Shown: positions 45,256 through 54,729 of the stretch, piece by piece
Position numbering within the stretch: the stretch's first letter is position 1
Layout of the letters: each line of letters begins with the position of its first letter
Source of the DNA: Nocardia sp. NRRL S-836
Lineage (GTDB): Bacteria; Actinomycetota; Actinomycetes; Mycobacteriales; Pseudonocardiaceae
Assembly (NCBI RefSeq): GCF_001279525.1
Contig: NZ_LGDY01000103.1
Location: 208,558 to 272,557 of the forward strand
DNA: 64,000 nucleotides
Reading direction: 5' to 3'
Position numbers and translations under genes: made by a program
The notes under the pieces: generated by a model
Told to the model about the DNA's origin: nothing
Database searches by the model: none
Seen by the model: the letters and a program-made list of their open reading frames with translations, nothing else

Positions 45256-45588
45256 GGCCGTCACCACCTCTCACACCAACGGGGCAACAACGCCGACTGC
45301 TTGACGCAGGGCCGGTGTACCCCGTTTCGGGGTGTGAAAAACGGCGAAGCCGCCACAACGCCCGCAAGGAGCAGCCCGGCGGCCTTGGAAACTCACCCTC
45401 CGCGTACGCGTGCACGACTTCGGCGCCGACCGGCGCGCTCCGCCAGCGTCGAGGACAGCTCTGCCCCTATCTCCTCCGGCGCCGGGAAGATCGTCCAGCG
45501 GCGCCGAAGTCCGGATACGCTCGGGATCGCACGAGCACCGTCCCGCAGCGCTTCCGACCGGGCAGCGACGAGTTCCCAGGAGACGACC
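45256..45588. other. 333-base noncoding region with a 13-bp inverted repeat
   Basis: GACTTCGGCGCCG (45416-45428) and CGGCGCCGAAGTC (45499-45511) are perfect inverted copies 70 bases apart, and each contains the palindrome GGCGCC. A separate small hairpin, ACCCCG-TTT-CGGGGT, is at 45319-45333. No coding frame is convincing. The paired repeat may be operator sites for the IlvD-like gene downstream. Confidence 0.4.
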
Positions 45589-47292
45589 GTGGGCCTGCGC
45601 AGCGAGCACTGGTACGCCGGAGACGACCGCAACGCCTACATCCACCGGGCCTGGATGCGCCGCGGTACGCCGGACGACGCGTTCTCCCGGCCGCAGATCG
45701 CCATCGCCAACACCGCCTCCGACCTCACACCGTGCAACGCGCACCTCAACGAGGTCGCCGCGGCCGTGTCGAACGGGGTGCGGGAGGCCGGCGGGATCCC
45801 GTTGAACCTGCCGGTCGTGTCGCTCGGGGAGACCAACGTCCGCCCGACGGCGATGCTGTGGCGCAACATGGCCGCGATGGCCGCCGAGGAGATGTTGCGC
45901 GCCAACCCGGTCGACGGCGTGGTGCTGCTCGGCGGGTGCGACAAGACGATCCCGGCGCTGCTGATGGCCGCCGCGTCCGTCGACATCCCGGCGGTGGTCG
46001 TGCCCGGCGGGCCGATGCTGACCGGCACGTTCCGCGGGGTGCCGCTGGGCTGCGGCACGGACGTCTGGCGGCTGTCGGAGGAGGTCCGCGCGGGCACGTT
46101 GTCGCAGGAGCAGTTCAACCGCTCCGAGTCGGCGATGATCCGCAGCCGCGGCCACTGCAACACCATGGGCACCGCCTCGACGATGGCGCTGGTGGCGGAG
46201 GCGCTCGGCACCGTCGTCCCCGGCGTCGCGGGCACCCCGGCGCCGGACAGCAGGCTGCTCGAAGCCTCCCACGGCACCGGCCGGCTGGTGGTCGAGCTCG
46301 TGGAACAGGACCGGCGGCCCAGCACGTTTCTCTCCAGGGCCTCCTTCCACAACGCGATCGTGGCGCTCGCGGCGATCGGCGGGTCGACCAACGCCGTGGT
46401 GCACCTGCTCGCCATCGCGGGCCGCCTCGGCATCGACCTGACGCTGGACGACTTCGACCGCATCGGTTCCGGTGTACCGCTGCTGGTGGACCTGCAGCCC
46501 GCCGGCCGGTTCCTGATGGAGGACTTCCACCGCGCGGGTGGCCTGCTCGCCGTGCTGCGCGAGGTGCGCGACCTGCTGGACCCGCACGGCCTGACGGTCA
46601 CCGGCCGCCCGCTGGTCGAACACCTGGACGACGCCCCCATCTGGGACGCCGAGGTGATCCGCAGCCGGTCCGCGCCGATCATCGCCGAGGGCGGCATCGC
46701 GGTGCTGCGCGGCAACCTCGCCCCGAGCGGTGCCCTGGTCAAACCGGCGGCCGCCTCGCCGAACCTGTTGCAGCACCGGGGAAAGGCCGTGGTGTTCGAC
46801 AGCATCGAGGACTTCCACGCCCGCATCGACGACCCGGACCTCGACGTGGACGCGGACTCCGTGCTGGTGCTGCGCGGCTGCGGCCCGCGCGGCTACCCCG
46901 GCATGCCGGAGGTGTCGAACATGCCGTTGCCGAAGAAGCTGCTGGAGCAGGGCGTGCGCGACATGGTCCGGATCTGCGACGGGCGCATGAGCGGCACCGC
47001 GTACGGCACGGTCGTCCTGCACGTGGCCCCCGAGGCGGCCGCGGGCGGACCGCTCGGCCTGGTGCGCACCGGTGACGTCATCGTGCTCGACGTGGCGAAC
47101 CGGCGCATCGACGTGGAGGCACCGGACTTCCTCGACCGCACGCCGAGCCAGGAGATGACGGCGGCGTTCGCGGCGCCCGCACGTGGCTGGGAGCGGCTCT
47201 ACGTCGACCACGTGCTCGGCGCGGACACCGGAGCTGACCTGGACTTCCTCCTCGGGTCCAGCGGCTCGGACGTCAGCCGCGAGTCGCACTGA
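45589..47292 (+). CDS. IlvD/Edd-family dehydratase, sugar-acid type
   Basis: A 567-residue Fe-S dehydratase. The three cluster cysteines are in LTPCNAHLN, VLLGGCDKTIPALLMAA and SRGHCNTMGTASTM, and the late motif is CDGRMSGTAYGTVVLHVAPEAAAGGPLGLVRTGD. Tryptophan- and arginine-rich N-terminal sequence (WYAGDDRNAYIHRAWMRRG) places it with L-arabonate/D-xylonate-type dehydratases rather than with IlvD of valine synthesis. It removes water from an aldonic acid to give a 2-keto-3-deoxy acid. GTG 45589 follows AGGAGA. The ROK regulator nearby would fit a sugar-acid pathway. Confidence 0.85.
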   Translation: MGLRSEHWYAGDDRNAYIHRAWMRRGTPDDAFSRPQIAIANTASDLTPCNAHLNEVAAAVSNGVREAGGIPLNLPVVSLGETNVRPTAMLWRNMAAMAAEEMLRANPVDGVVLLGGCDKTIPALLMAAASVDIPAVVVPGGPMLTGTFRGVPLGCGTDVWRLSEEVRAGTLSQEQFNRSESAMIRSRGHCNTMGTASTMALVAEALGTVVPGVAGTPAPDSRLLEASHGTGRLVVELVEQDRRPSTFLSRASFHNAIVALAAIGGSTNAVVHLLAIAGRLGIDLTLDDFDRIGSGVPLLVDLQPAGRFLMEDFHRAGGLLAVLREVRDLLDPHGLTVTGRPLVEHLDDAPIWDAEVIRSRSAPIIAEGGIAVLRGNLAPSGALVKPAAASPNLLQHRGKAVVFDSIEDFHARIDDPDLDVDADSVLVLRGCGPRGYPGMPEVSNMPLPKKLLEQGVRDMVRICDGRMSGTAYGTVVLHVAPEAAAGGPLGLVRTGDVIVLDVANRRIDVEAPDFLDRTPSQEMTAAFAAPARGWERLYVDHVLGADTGADLDFLLGSSGSDVSRESH

Positions 47293-47304
47293 CCGCCGGC
47301 CGGG

Positions 47305-47709
47305 TCAGCCGGGCTGTTCGGCCGGCGGTGCGACCGGCCACCGGGACTTCAGCGCCGTCCACAGGAAGGCCGGTCCGCCGAGCAGCCACACGAGACCGAA
47401 CACGCCGTGGTGCAGGTGGTCACGCTGCTCACCCTGGTCGGCCATCAGGGACACCAGCTTCGCGAGGTTGTCCGAGAGGTTGAACCCGATCAGCATCACG
47501 AGGAACCCGGCGACCACCCGGATGCGGACCGGTTTGGGCACCAGCCCGGCGATGAAGCAGCCGAGCGCGATCGGACCGGCGAGCGTCACCAGCCAGGCGG
47601 CCTCGGCGAGCTCGGGCGCGGTGTCGCCGCCCCACAGGTGGAGCACGGACAGCAGCGCGCCGCCGGCCACCGCGAGCACGCCGAAGAACCCCAACGCGAA
47701 CCTGAACAC
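47305..47709 (-). CDS. Four-helix membrane protein of unknown function
   Basis: A 134-residue membrane protein with four hydrophobic segments (FALGFFGVLAVAGGALLSVLHLW, AAWLVTLAGPIALGCFIAGL, IRVVAGFLVMLIGFNLSDNL, HHGVFGLVWLLGGPAFLWTAL). The GTG at 47709 has GGGGGAC upstream. I do not recognise the family. It lies at the end of a minus-strand run with the class F sortase and DUF4397 genes. Confidence 0.7.
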   Translation of the reverse strand: MFRFALGFFGVLAVAGGALLSVLHLWGGDTAPELAEAAWLVTLAGPIALGCFIAGLVPKPVRIRVVAGFLVMLIGFNLSDNLAKLVSLMADQGEQRDHLHHGVFGLVWLLGGPAFLWTALKSRWPVAPPAEQPG

Positions 47710-47798
47710 AGTCGTCCCCCTTTGATCCCCCTCGGCTGCAACCCAACCCGCGTGCCCCGGTCAGGTGTGCAACCGTTCAAAGCCGCCTGGCGGCACGG

Positions 47799-48323
47799 TC
47801 AGACCTTCAGCACCGCTTCGACGATCACGTTGTCGCGGTAGCTGCCCGCCACGCGGTCGAAGTCGCCGCCGCACGTGACCAGCCGCAGCTCCGACAACGG
47901 CGTCGGCCCGTACACGCCCGCGGTGGGGAACGCCGTCTTCTGCGCCGAGTAGGACTTCTGCACCACGAACGTGAGCGAGCTGCCGTCCTCGCGTTCCACC
48001 AGCACCTCGGCGCCCGGCCGCAGTTCCGGCAGCCGGAAGAACACCCCGGGCCCGGTCTTCGAGTCGACGTGGCCCGCGATCACCGCCGGGCCCGCGTCCC
48101 CCGGTTTCACGCCCTTCGCGTACCAGCCCGCCTGGTCGGAGCGCGTCGGCGGTTCGAGCGCCCCCGAGCCGTCGACCGCGAGGGCCTGCAACGTCGTCTC
48201 CACCCCGATCGCCGGGATCCGCACGGTCACCGGCTCCGGCGCCTGCCCCGCGCCGGGACCCTTGACGACGTAGATCAGCGTGACCACGATGGCCGCGGCC
48301 ATCACGAGCTTGCCCTTGCTCAT
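47799..48323 (-). CDS. Class F sortase
   Basis: A 174-residue sortase with an N-terminal membrane anchor (MAAAIVVTLIYVV). Catalytic His85 is in VIAGHVDSK, the cysteine in LRLVTCGGDF around residue 150 and the arginine in GSYRDNVIV. Class F enzymes are the common actinobacterial sortases and attach or process surface proteins. The start overlaps the DUF4397 stop by one base, so the two are coupled, an arrangement seen repeatedly in actinomycetes. Confidence 0.92.
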   Translation of the reverse strand: MSKGKLVMAAAIVVTLIYVVKGPGAGQAPEPVTVRIPAIGVETTLQALAVDGSGALEPPTRSDQAGWYAKGVKPGDAGPAVIAGHVDSKTGPGVFFRLPELRPGAEVLVEREDGSSLTFVVQKSYSAQKTAFPTAGVYGPTPLSELRLVTCGGDFDRVAGSYRDNVIVEAVLKV

Positions 48324-49060
48324 CAGCCGAACCGGAACATCCGGCCACGCACCGAGTACATCGCGATGCCCACGACCAGCGCGATGACCAGCGCCGACAG
48401 CCAGTCCCAGCCACCGGCCATGCCGCCGAACCCGGTCTCCTGCCCGCCGCCGGGCACGACCTCGGCGCCCTTCGCGTCCGTCCGCAGCTCGATGCGCCGG
48501 GCGCTCACCAGCACCGAGTACACGGCGCCCGGCTCGATCGTCACGTCGAGCTGCGTCGAGTCCTTGCCGCGCGGGAGGACCTGCAACGGGTCGTCGTCCG
48601 GCAGCAGGACCACGTACCCGGTCGAGCTGTTCGCCTGCACGGTGCGGTGGATGAACGCACCGGCGCGGACCAGGTCCATCTCGGCGTCGCCGCCGTTGAT
48701 CACCCGCAGCCGCGCCTGCCCGTTGACCGGCAGGCTGACGTCGTCCTCCAGCACCTTCATCGAGCTCGCCAGGTCGACCACCGTGTACGCCTTGCCCTCG
48801 CCGGCCTGCACGAGCACCGAGCGCAGCAACGGCGCGTTCGGGTCGGCCGTGCGGAACTCGACGACGTGCTCGCCCGGCGCGACCCGCCGGTAGTCGTCGA
48901 GCGCGGCGTAGTCGAAGCTGCCGAGCTTCGTCCCGTCCAGGCTCACCTCGACCCGCGCCTGGTCCATCGAGAAGTGCCCGACGCGGATGTACGTGCCGCT
49001 GGCCGCCTGCGCAGGCGCGGCGCTCAGCAGCAACAACAGCACAACGGCGATCAACCGCAC
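48323..49060 (-). CDS. DUF4397-domain surface protein
   Basis: A 245-residue exported protein: signal peptide (VRLIAVVLLLLLSAAPAQA), two beta-rich DUF4397-type repeats (GTYIRVGHFSMDQARVEVSLDG...FDYAALDDYRRVAPGEHVVEFRTA and QARLRVINGGDAEMDLVRAG), then a C-terminal membrane helix with a basic tail (WLSALVIALVVGIAMYSVRG). No LPxTG-like signal is obvious before the helix. GTG 49060 has GGGAGG upstream. It is coupled to the sortase gene, which probably acts on it or on partner proteins. Confidence 0.85.
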   Translation of the reverse strand: MRLIAVVLLLLLSAAPAQAASGTYIRVGHFSMDQARVEVSLDGTKLGSFDYAALDDYRRVAPGEHVVEFRTADPNAPLLRSVLVQAGEGKAYTVVDLASSMKVLEDDVSLPVNGQARLRVINGGDAEMDLVRAGAFIHRTVQANSSTGYVVLLPDDDPLQVLPRGKDSTQLDVTIEPGAVYSVLVSARRIELRTDAKGAEVVPGGGQETGFGGMAGGWDWLSALVIALVVGIAMYSVRGRMFRFG

Positions 49061-49133
49061 GCCAGACCTCCCCTCACCGGACGAGACCAACGGTAGCGCG
49101 CCGCACCGACATTTCCCGCGTCCTGCCGCCCGC

Positions 49134-50003
49134 TCACAGCCGCCCCAGCTCCGGTCGCCCACCCGGTCGCGTGACCGTGTCACCCGATGCCTTCACAGCG
49201 AGCCGTGCGGCCTCATCGGGCGTGGCACCGTTCGTGAGCGCGTAGGTCAACGCGGCGACGAACGCGTCTCCTCCTCCGGTCGTGTCCACGACCTCGGCGT
49301 CGTCCAGCGGCAGCACGAGCTCGCCGCCGTCCCACACGAACACGTTGCCCTCGCCGTTGACCGCGAAGGCCACGAACCCCGGCCCTTCGAGCGCACGGGC
49401 CGCCGCCAGCGCGTCGTCGGTGGTCGTGATCTTCCGGCCGGTGAGCAGCTCCGCCTCCTGGTGGTCGGCGCGCAGGACGTCCGCGCGGGCCAGCAGCTCT
49501 CCGGCGTGCTCCTCCGGTGCGCCGTCGAGCACCACCAGCCCACGCGCCGACCGCGCGGCCCTGAGCGCCACGTCGGGCGGTTGCTGCAGCTGCACGACGA
49601 CGGCCTTGGCACCGGCGATCACGTCGAGCGGCAGGTCCTCCTCGGTGAGCGGCTCCGGCAGGTGCTCCAGGTACCGCCACCCGTCCGCCACGAGGTCGAC
49701 GATCAACGCGGACTCACCCCGCCGCGCCACGTGCCCGGTGCCGATCCCGTCCGCCGCCGCCCGCGCGACCAGCCGTTCGCCGACGTCGTCCGTCCCGACG
49801 ACACCGACCAGCTCGACCGCGGCACCGAGCTGGGCGAGGCCGACCGAGATGTTCGCGCCCTTGCCACCGAGCATCTCGCGGCGCTGCCGCACCTGGCTCG
49901 TGCCACCGCTGTCCGGCACCTCGTCCACGACGAGCACCAGGTCGCGCGCTATCTGCCCCACCACGACGATGTTGTCCACGGCGGCGGGGTACCCAGCCGA
50001 CAC
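49134..50003 (-). CDS. PfkB-family carbohydrate kinase (ribokinase-like)
   Basis: A 289-residue ribokinase-fold enzyme: VVGQIARDLVLVVDEVPDSG, substrate-binding GGKGANISVGLAQLG, and the catalytic DTTGGGDAFVAALTYAL with the base Asp. Ribose, a nucleoside or a related sugar is the probable substrate. GTG 50003 is the longest start; GTG 49979 (beginning DNIVVVGQ) fits the family better but has no better ribosome-binding site. A small inverted repeat CACAC-TTCC-GTGTG (about 50016-50029) lies in the promoter region. Confidence 0.9.
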   Translation of the reverse strand: MSAGYPAAVDNIVVVGQIARDLVLVVDEVPDSGGTSQVRQRREMLGGKGANISVGLAQLGAAVELVGVVGTDDVGERLVARAAADGIGTGHVARRGESALIVDLVADGWRYLEHLPEPLTEEDLPLDVIAGAKAVVVQLQQPPDVALRAARSARGLVVLDGAPEEHAGELLARADVLRADHQEAELLTGRKITTTDDALAAARALEGPGFVAFAVNGEGNVFVWDGGELVLPLDDAEVVDTTGGGDAFVAALTYALTNGATPDEAARLAVKASGDTVTRPGGRPELGRL

Positions 50004-50110
50004 GAAGTCTGCTCACACTTCCGTGTGCAGCTGATCGGGCTGACGACGCGGCCTGGACAAGCGGCCGCACAACGTCGAATTGTGCTTGCGCGCCACCGCA
50101 TACTGGCCAG

Positions 50111-50584
50111 GTGATGCGACACCTCGCTGAACTGACCCAGATCAAGCGACAGCGGCGCGCCTTCCACCCCGGCCACGAGCGCGCGGCGTTCAAGGAGCAG
50201 CTCCGCGCCCACCGCAGGGCGCTCGCGGAACGCCAGGCCGTGCTCGCGACCACCTTGCCCGCGGGACAGCGCGCGGAGTCCGCACTGCTGCACTTCGCCT
50301 CCGCCAACGGTCACCCGGCCCGGCTCTGCCCCGAGCTCCCCGACCCGGCCTCCTACGACGTGGTGGTCACGTTGCCGCGGGTCCACGTGCTGAACCGGGC
50401 CGAGGCGTTCTCGTTGCGGGCCCACAAGTCCGCGGCGCTGAAGCGGACCGTGCTCGGCGCGCGTGAGATGTTCGCTTCCGTGTTCGGCCTCACCCACGCG
50501 TCGACGCACTCTCTCGCGCCCATGGGCCGGTTCGTGCACACGTCACCGCATCCCGTTCGCGGGCGCGACTTCGCGACCGACTGA
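50111..50584 (+). CDS. Hypothetical protein, basic, 157 residues
   Basis: Strong codon bias supports this reading. The first 45 residues are a highly basic, probably coiled helix (LTQIKRQRRAFHPGHERAAFKEQLRAHRRALAERQ); the rest shows no known motif. CATACT lies six bases before the GTG at 50111, so the transcript may be leaderless. It ends two bases before the convergent gene at 50586. I cannot assign a function. Confidence 0.55.
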   Translation: MMRHLAELTQIKRQRRAFHPGHERAAFKEQLRAHRRALAERQAVLATTLPAGQRAESALLHFASANGHPARLCPELPDPASYDVVVTLPRVHVLNRAEAFSLRAHKSAALKRTVLGAREMFASVFGLTHASTHSLAPMGRFVHTSPHPVRGRDFATD

Positions 50585-50585
50585 C

Positions 50586-51341
50586 TCAGCTGCGGGTGAA
50601 CCGGTCCGTCACGTCCTCGCCGTCGGGCAGCACGGCGAACAGGTCGACGGGCGCGCGTTGCGAGACCAGCTCGCTGTGGTGCAGGCGTTTCAGCCGGTCA
50701 CGTGCGACCGCGACCTCCTGCCTGCGGCCGGACAGCACGAGCACCGGTACCGCGCCGTGCCGCACGTGGCCGTGCACCCGTTCCGCCGGACCGCGGCCGA
50801 ACTTGAGCACCTTGCCGTACCGCACCAGGTACAGCAGCTGGGTCTCCTCGGGCCGCGAACGCTTGCGCAGCAACGCGACTTCGCCGCTGTCGTCGTTGCG
50901 GCCCCACGTGCCGTGCGACTTCGTCAGCCAGCGAAAACCCGTCCACGGCAACCCGTGCACGTCCGTGGCGAGCACGGTCCAGCCGGGCTGCTCGTACTTC
51001 GCGAGCCGGATCTTCACCGTGGTGGCGGCGATCAGCTCGGAGTTCTCCCGCCACGTCCCGGTCAGGTCCAGCCGGGCCGCGATCCGCTGCACCGCCGGGT
51101 CCGGCACCGACCGGTCGTCCAGGCACACCAGGCACCGCGTGCGGAAACCCGGTCCGCACGACCGCGTTGTGCCGCACCAGCCGCACCGGTAGATCTGCAC
51201 GTCGGCGCCACCGGGCCGGTCGTGCAGCAGCTTCATCTGGTCGGCGGTCACCTGCCGGCACGGCGCGCACAGCCGGCACCAGGCGACTTCCTGGAGTTCC
51301 TTGCGCGGCAACCTGGTCATGCAGTTGATGCACTGCTTCAC
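50586..51341 (-). CDS. Multi-zinc-ribbon protein with possible GIY-YIG-like end
   Basis: A 251-residue protein. The first 75 residues carry a dense set of cysteine pairs (CINC, CRLCAPC, CGWC, CGPG, CLVC), enough for two or three zinc ribbons. A middle domain follows (IAATTVKIRLAKYEQPGWTVLATDVHGLPWTGFRWL). The C-terminal part, LLYLVRYGKVLKFGRGPAERVHGHVRHGAVPVLVLSGRRQEVAVARDRL, resembles the strand-helix pattern of GIY-YIG/T5orf172 nucleases, with the conserved Y-x-G and arginine in place, but this is a visual judgement. A nucleic-acid-related role is plausible. Confidence 0.5.
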   Translation of the reverse strand: MKQCINCMTRLPRKELQEVAWCRLCAPCRQVTADQMKLLHDRPGGADVQIYRCGWCGTTRSCGPGFRTRCLVCLDDRSVPDPAVQRIAARLDLTGTWRENSELIAATTVKIRLAKYEQPGWTVLATDVHGLPWTGFRWLTKSHGTWGRNDDSGEVALLRKRSRPEETQLLYLVRYGKVLKFGRGPAERVHGHVRHGAVPVLVLSGRRQEVAVARDRLKRLHHSELVSQRAPVDLFAVLPDGEDVTDRFTRS

Positions 51342-51367
51342 GTCGTCGTCCTCCCCCGCGGGGAAGC

Positions 51368-52480
51368 CTATTGCAACGCGCGGCGCAGGCGCGAGGAAAC
51401 CAGTGCGTGCCGCGGGTCGGTGGCCGGGAGCAGCAGGTGCAGCCGTTCGAGCACTTCGGCATCCTCCACGCTGTCCGCGAACGACATCAGCGCGTCGACG
51501 TCCCCGGCGTCGAGCGCCTGCCTGCGCAGTGCCGCGGCCAGGTCGTCGCGTTCCTCCCGCACGACCGGCGCGTCCGAGCGGGCCAGCAGGTCACCGGGGT
51601 AGGCGGCGACGGACCGGCCCTCGCGCAACGCCGTGCGCACGTCCAGGAAGTCGCCGCTCAGCTCGGCGTCGAGGCGGTACGGCCTGGTCAGCAGCACGGT
51701 GCCGAGCTGGGCGCGCAACCGGTGCAGCTCGGCGCGGACCGTCGTCGGGTTGCCGCGCTCGCCGTAGAGCTGCAACGCCAGCTGTTCCGCGGTGAGGCCG
51801 CGCGGGTGCAACGCGAGCGCCGTGAGCACCTCGGCGTTGCGCAGCGTCAGCGCCAGCGGGCGGCCGTCGAGCGTCGCGGCGACACCGCCGAGGAAGTTCA
51901 GCGACAGCACCGGTCTGCGCGGCCGCAGGTGCGTGCGCAGGTGGTGCTCCGCGAGCTGCGCGGCGGCGGACACGAGCGGGGCGACCGCCGGGTGCATGGT
52001 CTTCAGCGGGCCGCTCACGTCGACCACGCCCAGCAACGTGCCGGTGTGCGGGTCGCGGATCGGGCTCGCCGCGCACGTCCACGTGTGGTACCTGCGCACC
52101 AGGTGCTCGTGGGAGTGCACCGTCACCGGACGGCCGGTCGCGAGTGCCGTACCCATCGCGTTCGTGCCGATGACCTCCTCGCTCCACCGCGAGCCCTCGG
52201 TCAGGTGGACGCGCTCGGCGGTGTGCCTCGTCTTGTTGTCGCCCTCGCACCACAGGATCGTGCCCGCGGTGTCGGTGACGATCATGATCGTCTCGTCCAT
52301 CGCGAGGGTGTGCCGCAGCAACGGCACGGCGGCGGCCAGCGGGTGTTCGCCGCGCAGGTCGGCGACCTCGGCCGGTTCCAGCACCACCGGCGCCTCGTGC
52401 CGGTCCGGGTCGACGCTGGCCGCGAGGGACCGTCGCCAGGACTCGGCGATCTCCGGCCGCGCCACTTCGCGACGCTCCAT
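51368..52480 (-). CDS. GAF-domain regulator of the aldehyde dehydrogenase operon
   Basis: A 370-residue protein of the type encoded next to aldehyde dehydrogenase genes in actinomycetes. It begins with the AcoR-like segment IAESWRRSLAASVDP, followed by a GAF domain (VTDTAGTILWCEGD...GSRWSEEVIGTNAMGTALATGRPVTVHSHEHLVRRYHTWTCAASPI...LLGVVDVSG). There is no sigma-54 AAA+ module; instead the C-terminal part (LRNAEVLTALALHPRGLTAEQLALQLYGERGNPTTVRAELHRLRAQL) looks like a winged helix. It is divergent from the dehydrogenase gene with a palindrome between. Confidence 0.85.
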   Translation of the reverse strand: MERREVARPEIAESWRRSLAASVDPDRHEAPVVLEPAEVADLRGEHPLAAAVPLLRHTLAMDETIMIVTDTAGTILWCEGDNKTRHTAERVHLTEGSRWSEEVIGTNAMGTALATGRPVTVHSHEHLVRRYHTWTCAASPIRDPHTGTLLGVVDVSGPLKTMHPAVAPLVSAAAQLAEHHLRTHLRPRRPVLSLNFLGGVAATLDGRPLALTLRNAEVLTALALHPRGLTAEQLALQLYGERGNPTTVRAELHRLRAQLGTVLLTRPYRLDAELSGDFLDVRTALREGRSVAAYPGDLLARSDAPVVREERDDLAAALRRQALDAGDVDALMSFADSVEDAEVLERLHLLLPATDPRHALVSSRLRRALQ

Positions 52481-52529
52481 CCGTCCAGGATGACGGGCCC
52501 CGGCGCACCCGTGACTACTCCTTTCGGAT

Positions 52530-52550
52530 GCAACGTCGATGAAACGTTGC
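52530..52550. promoter_or_regulatory. Operator between GAF regulator and aldehyde dehydrogenase
   Basis: GCAACGT (52530-52536) and ACGTTGC (52544-52550) form a perfect 7-base inverted repeat with a 7-base centre. A further GCAACG half-site occurs at 52576-52581, closer to the dehydrogenase start. Confidence 0.6.
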
Positions 52551-52598
52551 CCTGCCTAACGTCAGTGCCCTGTTCGCAACGACGCGGGAGGCGAGACG

Positions 52599-54121
<1,523 letters not shown>

Positions 54122-54122
<1 letters not shown>

Positions 54123-54490
54123 TGGCACGGGTCGACCTGACCCCGGAGGCGGCGGACCTGCTCCGCCGCCTCCGGGCGTCGCACGGGGAGCTGATGTTCC
54201 ACCAGTCCGGCGGCTGCTGCGACGGCTCGGCACCGATGTGCTACCCGGCGGGCGAGTTCCGCACCGGCGGGTCGGACGTGCACCTCGGGGACCTCGCCGT
54301 CTCGTCCGGCCCGGAGTCCGACGCGTTCTCGGTGCCGGTGTGGATGTCCGCCGCGCAGTTCGAGTACTGGAGCCACACGCACCTGACGATCGACGTCGTG
54401 AAGGGGCGTGGGAGCGGGTTCTCACTGGAGGCACCGCTCGGGGTGCGGTTCCTGGTCAGGTCGCGGCTGTTGACCGACGAGGAGCTGTAG
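54122..54490 (+). CDS. DUF779-domain protein
   Basis: A 122-residue DUF779 protein (LTPEAADLLRRLRASHGELMFHQSGGCCDGSAPMCYPAGEF...VWMSAAQFEYWSHTHLTIDVVKGRGSGFSLEAPLGVRFLVRSRL). The CCDGSxPMC cysteines probably bind a metal. DUF779 genes follow aldehyde dehydrogenase genes very often, and this one is coupled by a one-base overlap (TGATG). Confidence 0.93.
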
Positions 54491-54558
54491 GGCGATCACC
54501 CGATCAGGTGGCCACGGCCGAAGTTGATATCGCTCGAAGCAGCCGCTGTTGTAGTTTT

Positions 54559-54588
54559 CCTCCTCGGTGGCCGCGGCCGCCGAGGAGG
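54559..54588 (+). terminator. Terminator of the aldehyde dehydrogenase operon
   Basis: CCTCCTCGG (54559-54567) pairs with CCGAGGAGG (54580-54588) around a 12-base loop that is itself self-complementary (GGCCGCGGCC). TTTT precedes it, so it may also work on the other strand. Confidence 0.7.
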
Positions 54589-54729
54589 CTCCTCCGCAGC
54601 CCGGCTGGAGTGGGTGCCTCCAAGTACACCCAGGGGTGTGCACCGCATCTGACCACTTCACGCTGCCCGAGGGTTGACCTCACGATCTCAGCAGCGCTGG
54701 CCGGGAAGCGCCTGCGGAGGATCGTCGTC

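Noticed and set aside
45319..45333. ACCCCG-TTT-CGGGGT hairpin taken as a terminator
   Set aside because: No gene ends before it in either direction with a suitable distance, and the A run follows it on the plus strand, so it is not a terminator.
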